DNA of 5,406 nt from Pseudomonadota bacterium (GTDB lineage: Bacteria; Pseudomonadota; Alphaproteobacteria; Caulobacterales; Caulobacteraceae), in NCBI GenBank assembly GCA_023428785.1, contig JAEYWU010000038.1, positions 1 to 5,406 of the forward strand, in the 5' to 3' direction. Below the pieces are notes generated by a model, which searched no databases, was not told the DNA's origin, and was given only the letters and a program-made list of their open reading frames with translations. The number at the start of each line of letters is the position of its first letter. The stretch's first letter is position 1. Below, one piece after another: positions 4,945 to 5,406 of this stretch. The position numbers and the translations under genes are program-made.

Positions 4945-5328
4945 ATGTTCAAGAAAGCCATCCTTCCCCTGGTTGCGGTGACCGCCCTCTCCGCAGCTGT
5001 GCCGGCCGCCGCCCAGAGCTATCGCGGCTACGACCGCTGGGACCAGAACTGGGACCGCATCGACCGTCGCTTCGAGCGGCTGGACCACCAGATCGATCAG
5101 GGCGTCCGCAATGGCTCGCTGAGCCGGCGCGAAGCGGTTCGCCTGCGCGCTGACTTCCACACCCTGATCCAGCTGGAGCGCCGCTACAGCATCAACGGCC
5201 TGAACCGTTGGGAGCGCCAGGACCTGAACAACCGCTTCGAGCGCCTGAGCGCCCAGATCCGCTACGAGCGTCGCGACCGCGATGACCGCCGGGGCCGCTA
5301 TGGCCGTGGCGACCGTCGAGGCTGGTAA
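4945..5328 (+). CDS. Small secreted arginine-rich helical protein, function unknown
   Basis: 127 residues. The signal peptide is clear: MFKKAILPLVAVTALSAAV then PAAA before QS, with cleavage near 23/24, so the mature protein of about 104 residues is periplasmic or outside the cell. The mature part is highly charged and predicted helical. RFERLDHQI (42-50) recurs as RFERLSAQI (97-105), 55 residues later, suggesting a degenerate repeat. Between them NGSLSRREAVRLRADF resembles a motif seen in small exported proteins of sphingomonads and Caulobacterales (recognition from memory). The tail after about 108 is rich in Arg, Asp and Gly (YERRDRDDRRGRYGRGDRRGW). There is no catalytic motif or Cys. The start ATG 4945 is firm: AAGGA ends 6 bases upstream and the signal peptide begins there. 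It is divergent from serC, and two hairpins follow the stop. A role in envelope or stress biology is only a guess. Confidence 0.88.
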   Translation: MFKKAILPLVAVTALSAAVPAAAQSYRGYDRWDQNWDRIDRRFERLDHQIDQGVRNGSLSRREAVRLRADFHTLIQLERRYSINGLNRWERQDLNNRFERLSAQIRYERRDRDDRRGRYGRGDRRGW

Positions 5329-5342
5329 CCAGCTCTGAAACA

Positions 5343-5378
5343 GACGCCCCGCAGTCCCCTCCCCCAAGGCGGGACGTC
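5343..5378 (+). terminator. Long hairpin after the small secreted protein gene
   Basis: GACGCCCCGC (5343-5352) pairs with GCGGGACGTC (5369-5378) in a 10-bp stem with a single C-A mismatch and a 16-base pyrimidine-rich loop, 14 bases after the stop codon. No T-run follows, so termination would be weak or factor-dependent. Its position fits the 3' end of the gene at 4945. Confidence 0.42.
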
Positions 5379-5388
5379 CTGAGAGAAC

Positions 5389-5406
5389 GGCCCCGGACGA
5401 AAGGGG
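5389..5406 (+). terminator. Second terminator-like hairpin, cut by the window end
   Basis: GGCCCC (5389-5394), an 8-base loop GGACGAAA, then GGGG (5403-5406) at the very end of the window. The sequence before the stem is GAGAAC. If the next bases are CC and then a T-run, this is a standard intrinsic terminator. Only part of it can be seen. Confidence 0.4.

Noticed and set aside
4870..5367. 165-residue minus-strand open frame
   Set aside because: Antisense to the secreted protein, which has a real signal peptide and ribosome-binding site; its Val/Ala-rich content is the complement of the Arg/Asp-rich gene.

Overview
GC-rich, densely packed chromosomal DNA that reads as an alphaproteobacterium of the Caulobacterales, probably Caulobacter- or Brevundimonas-like. 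This rests on an alphaproteobacterial-type RpoH, a CheY-like protein with a CleD-type arginine-rich c-di-GMP-binding tail (a class described in Caulobacter), the 'Methanosarcina-type' SerC common in alphaproteobacteria, and a 45-residue protein with the DDSFPASDPPS motif. The genus is an inference. No mobile element, tRNA, rRNA or CRISPR is seen.

Layout: the left edge cuts into rpoH (+, C-terminal 182 residues, ends at 549). It converges with only 4 bases between stop codons on a minus-strand response regulator (554-1360, CleD-like). A 97-base divergent region separates this from a tiny acidic protein (+, 1458-1595), which converges on purA with 5 bases between stops. Three minus-strand genes follow, listed in transcription order: serC-like aminotransferase (4791-3649), a PagL-like outer-membrane lipid A deacylase (3585-2962) and purA (2899-1601, TTG start). 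Short GC-rich hairpins lie in the two gaps. A divergent region of about 150 bases (4792-4944) separates serC from a small secreted arginine-rich helical protein (+, 4945-5328). That region holds an imperfect direct repeat, a hairpin next to the serC ribosome-binding site, a 12-bp palindrome and a possible EcfG-type promoter. The right edge carries two terminator-like hairpins, the second cut by the window end.

The genes are mostly core functions: heat-shock transcription, c-di-GMP-linked motility control, serine and purine (AMP) synthesis, and envelope remodelling. The serC, pagL-like and purA genes share a strand with gaps of about 60 bases, so partial co-transcription is possible, but the hairpins argue for separate control.

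The items most worth a second look are: (1) the CleD-like regulator, whose receiver has Glu at the phospho-acceptor position and Ser at one metal-binding Asp while the c-di-GMP tail is intact; (2) the SerC-like protein, which has lost the substrate-contacting His of the usual SHR motif; and (3) the repeat- and hairpin-bearing serC upstream region.
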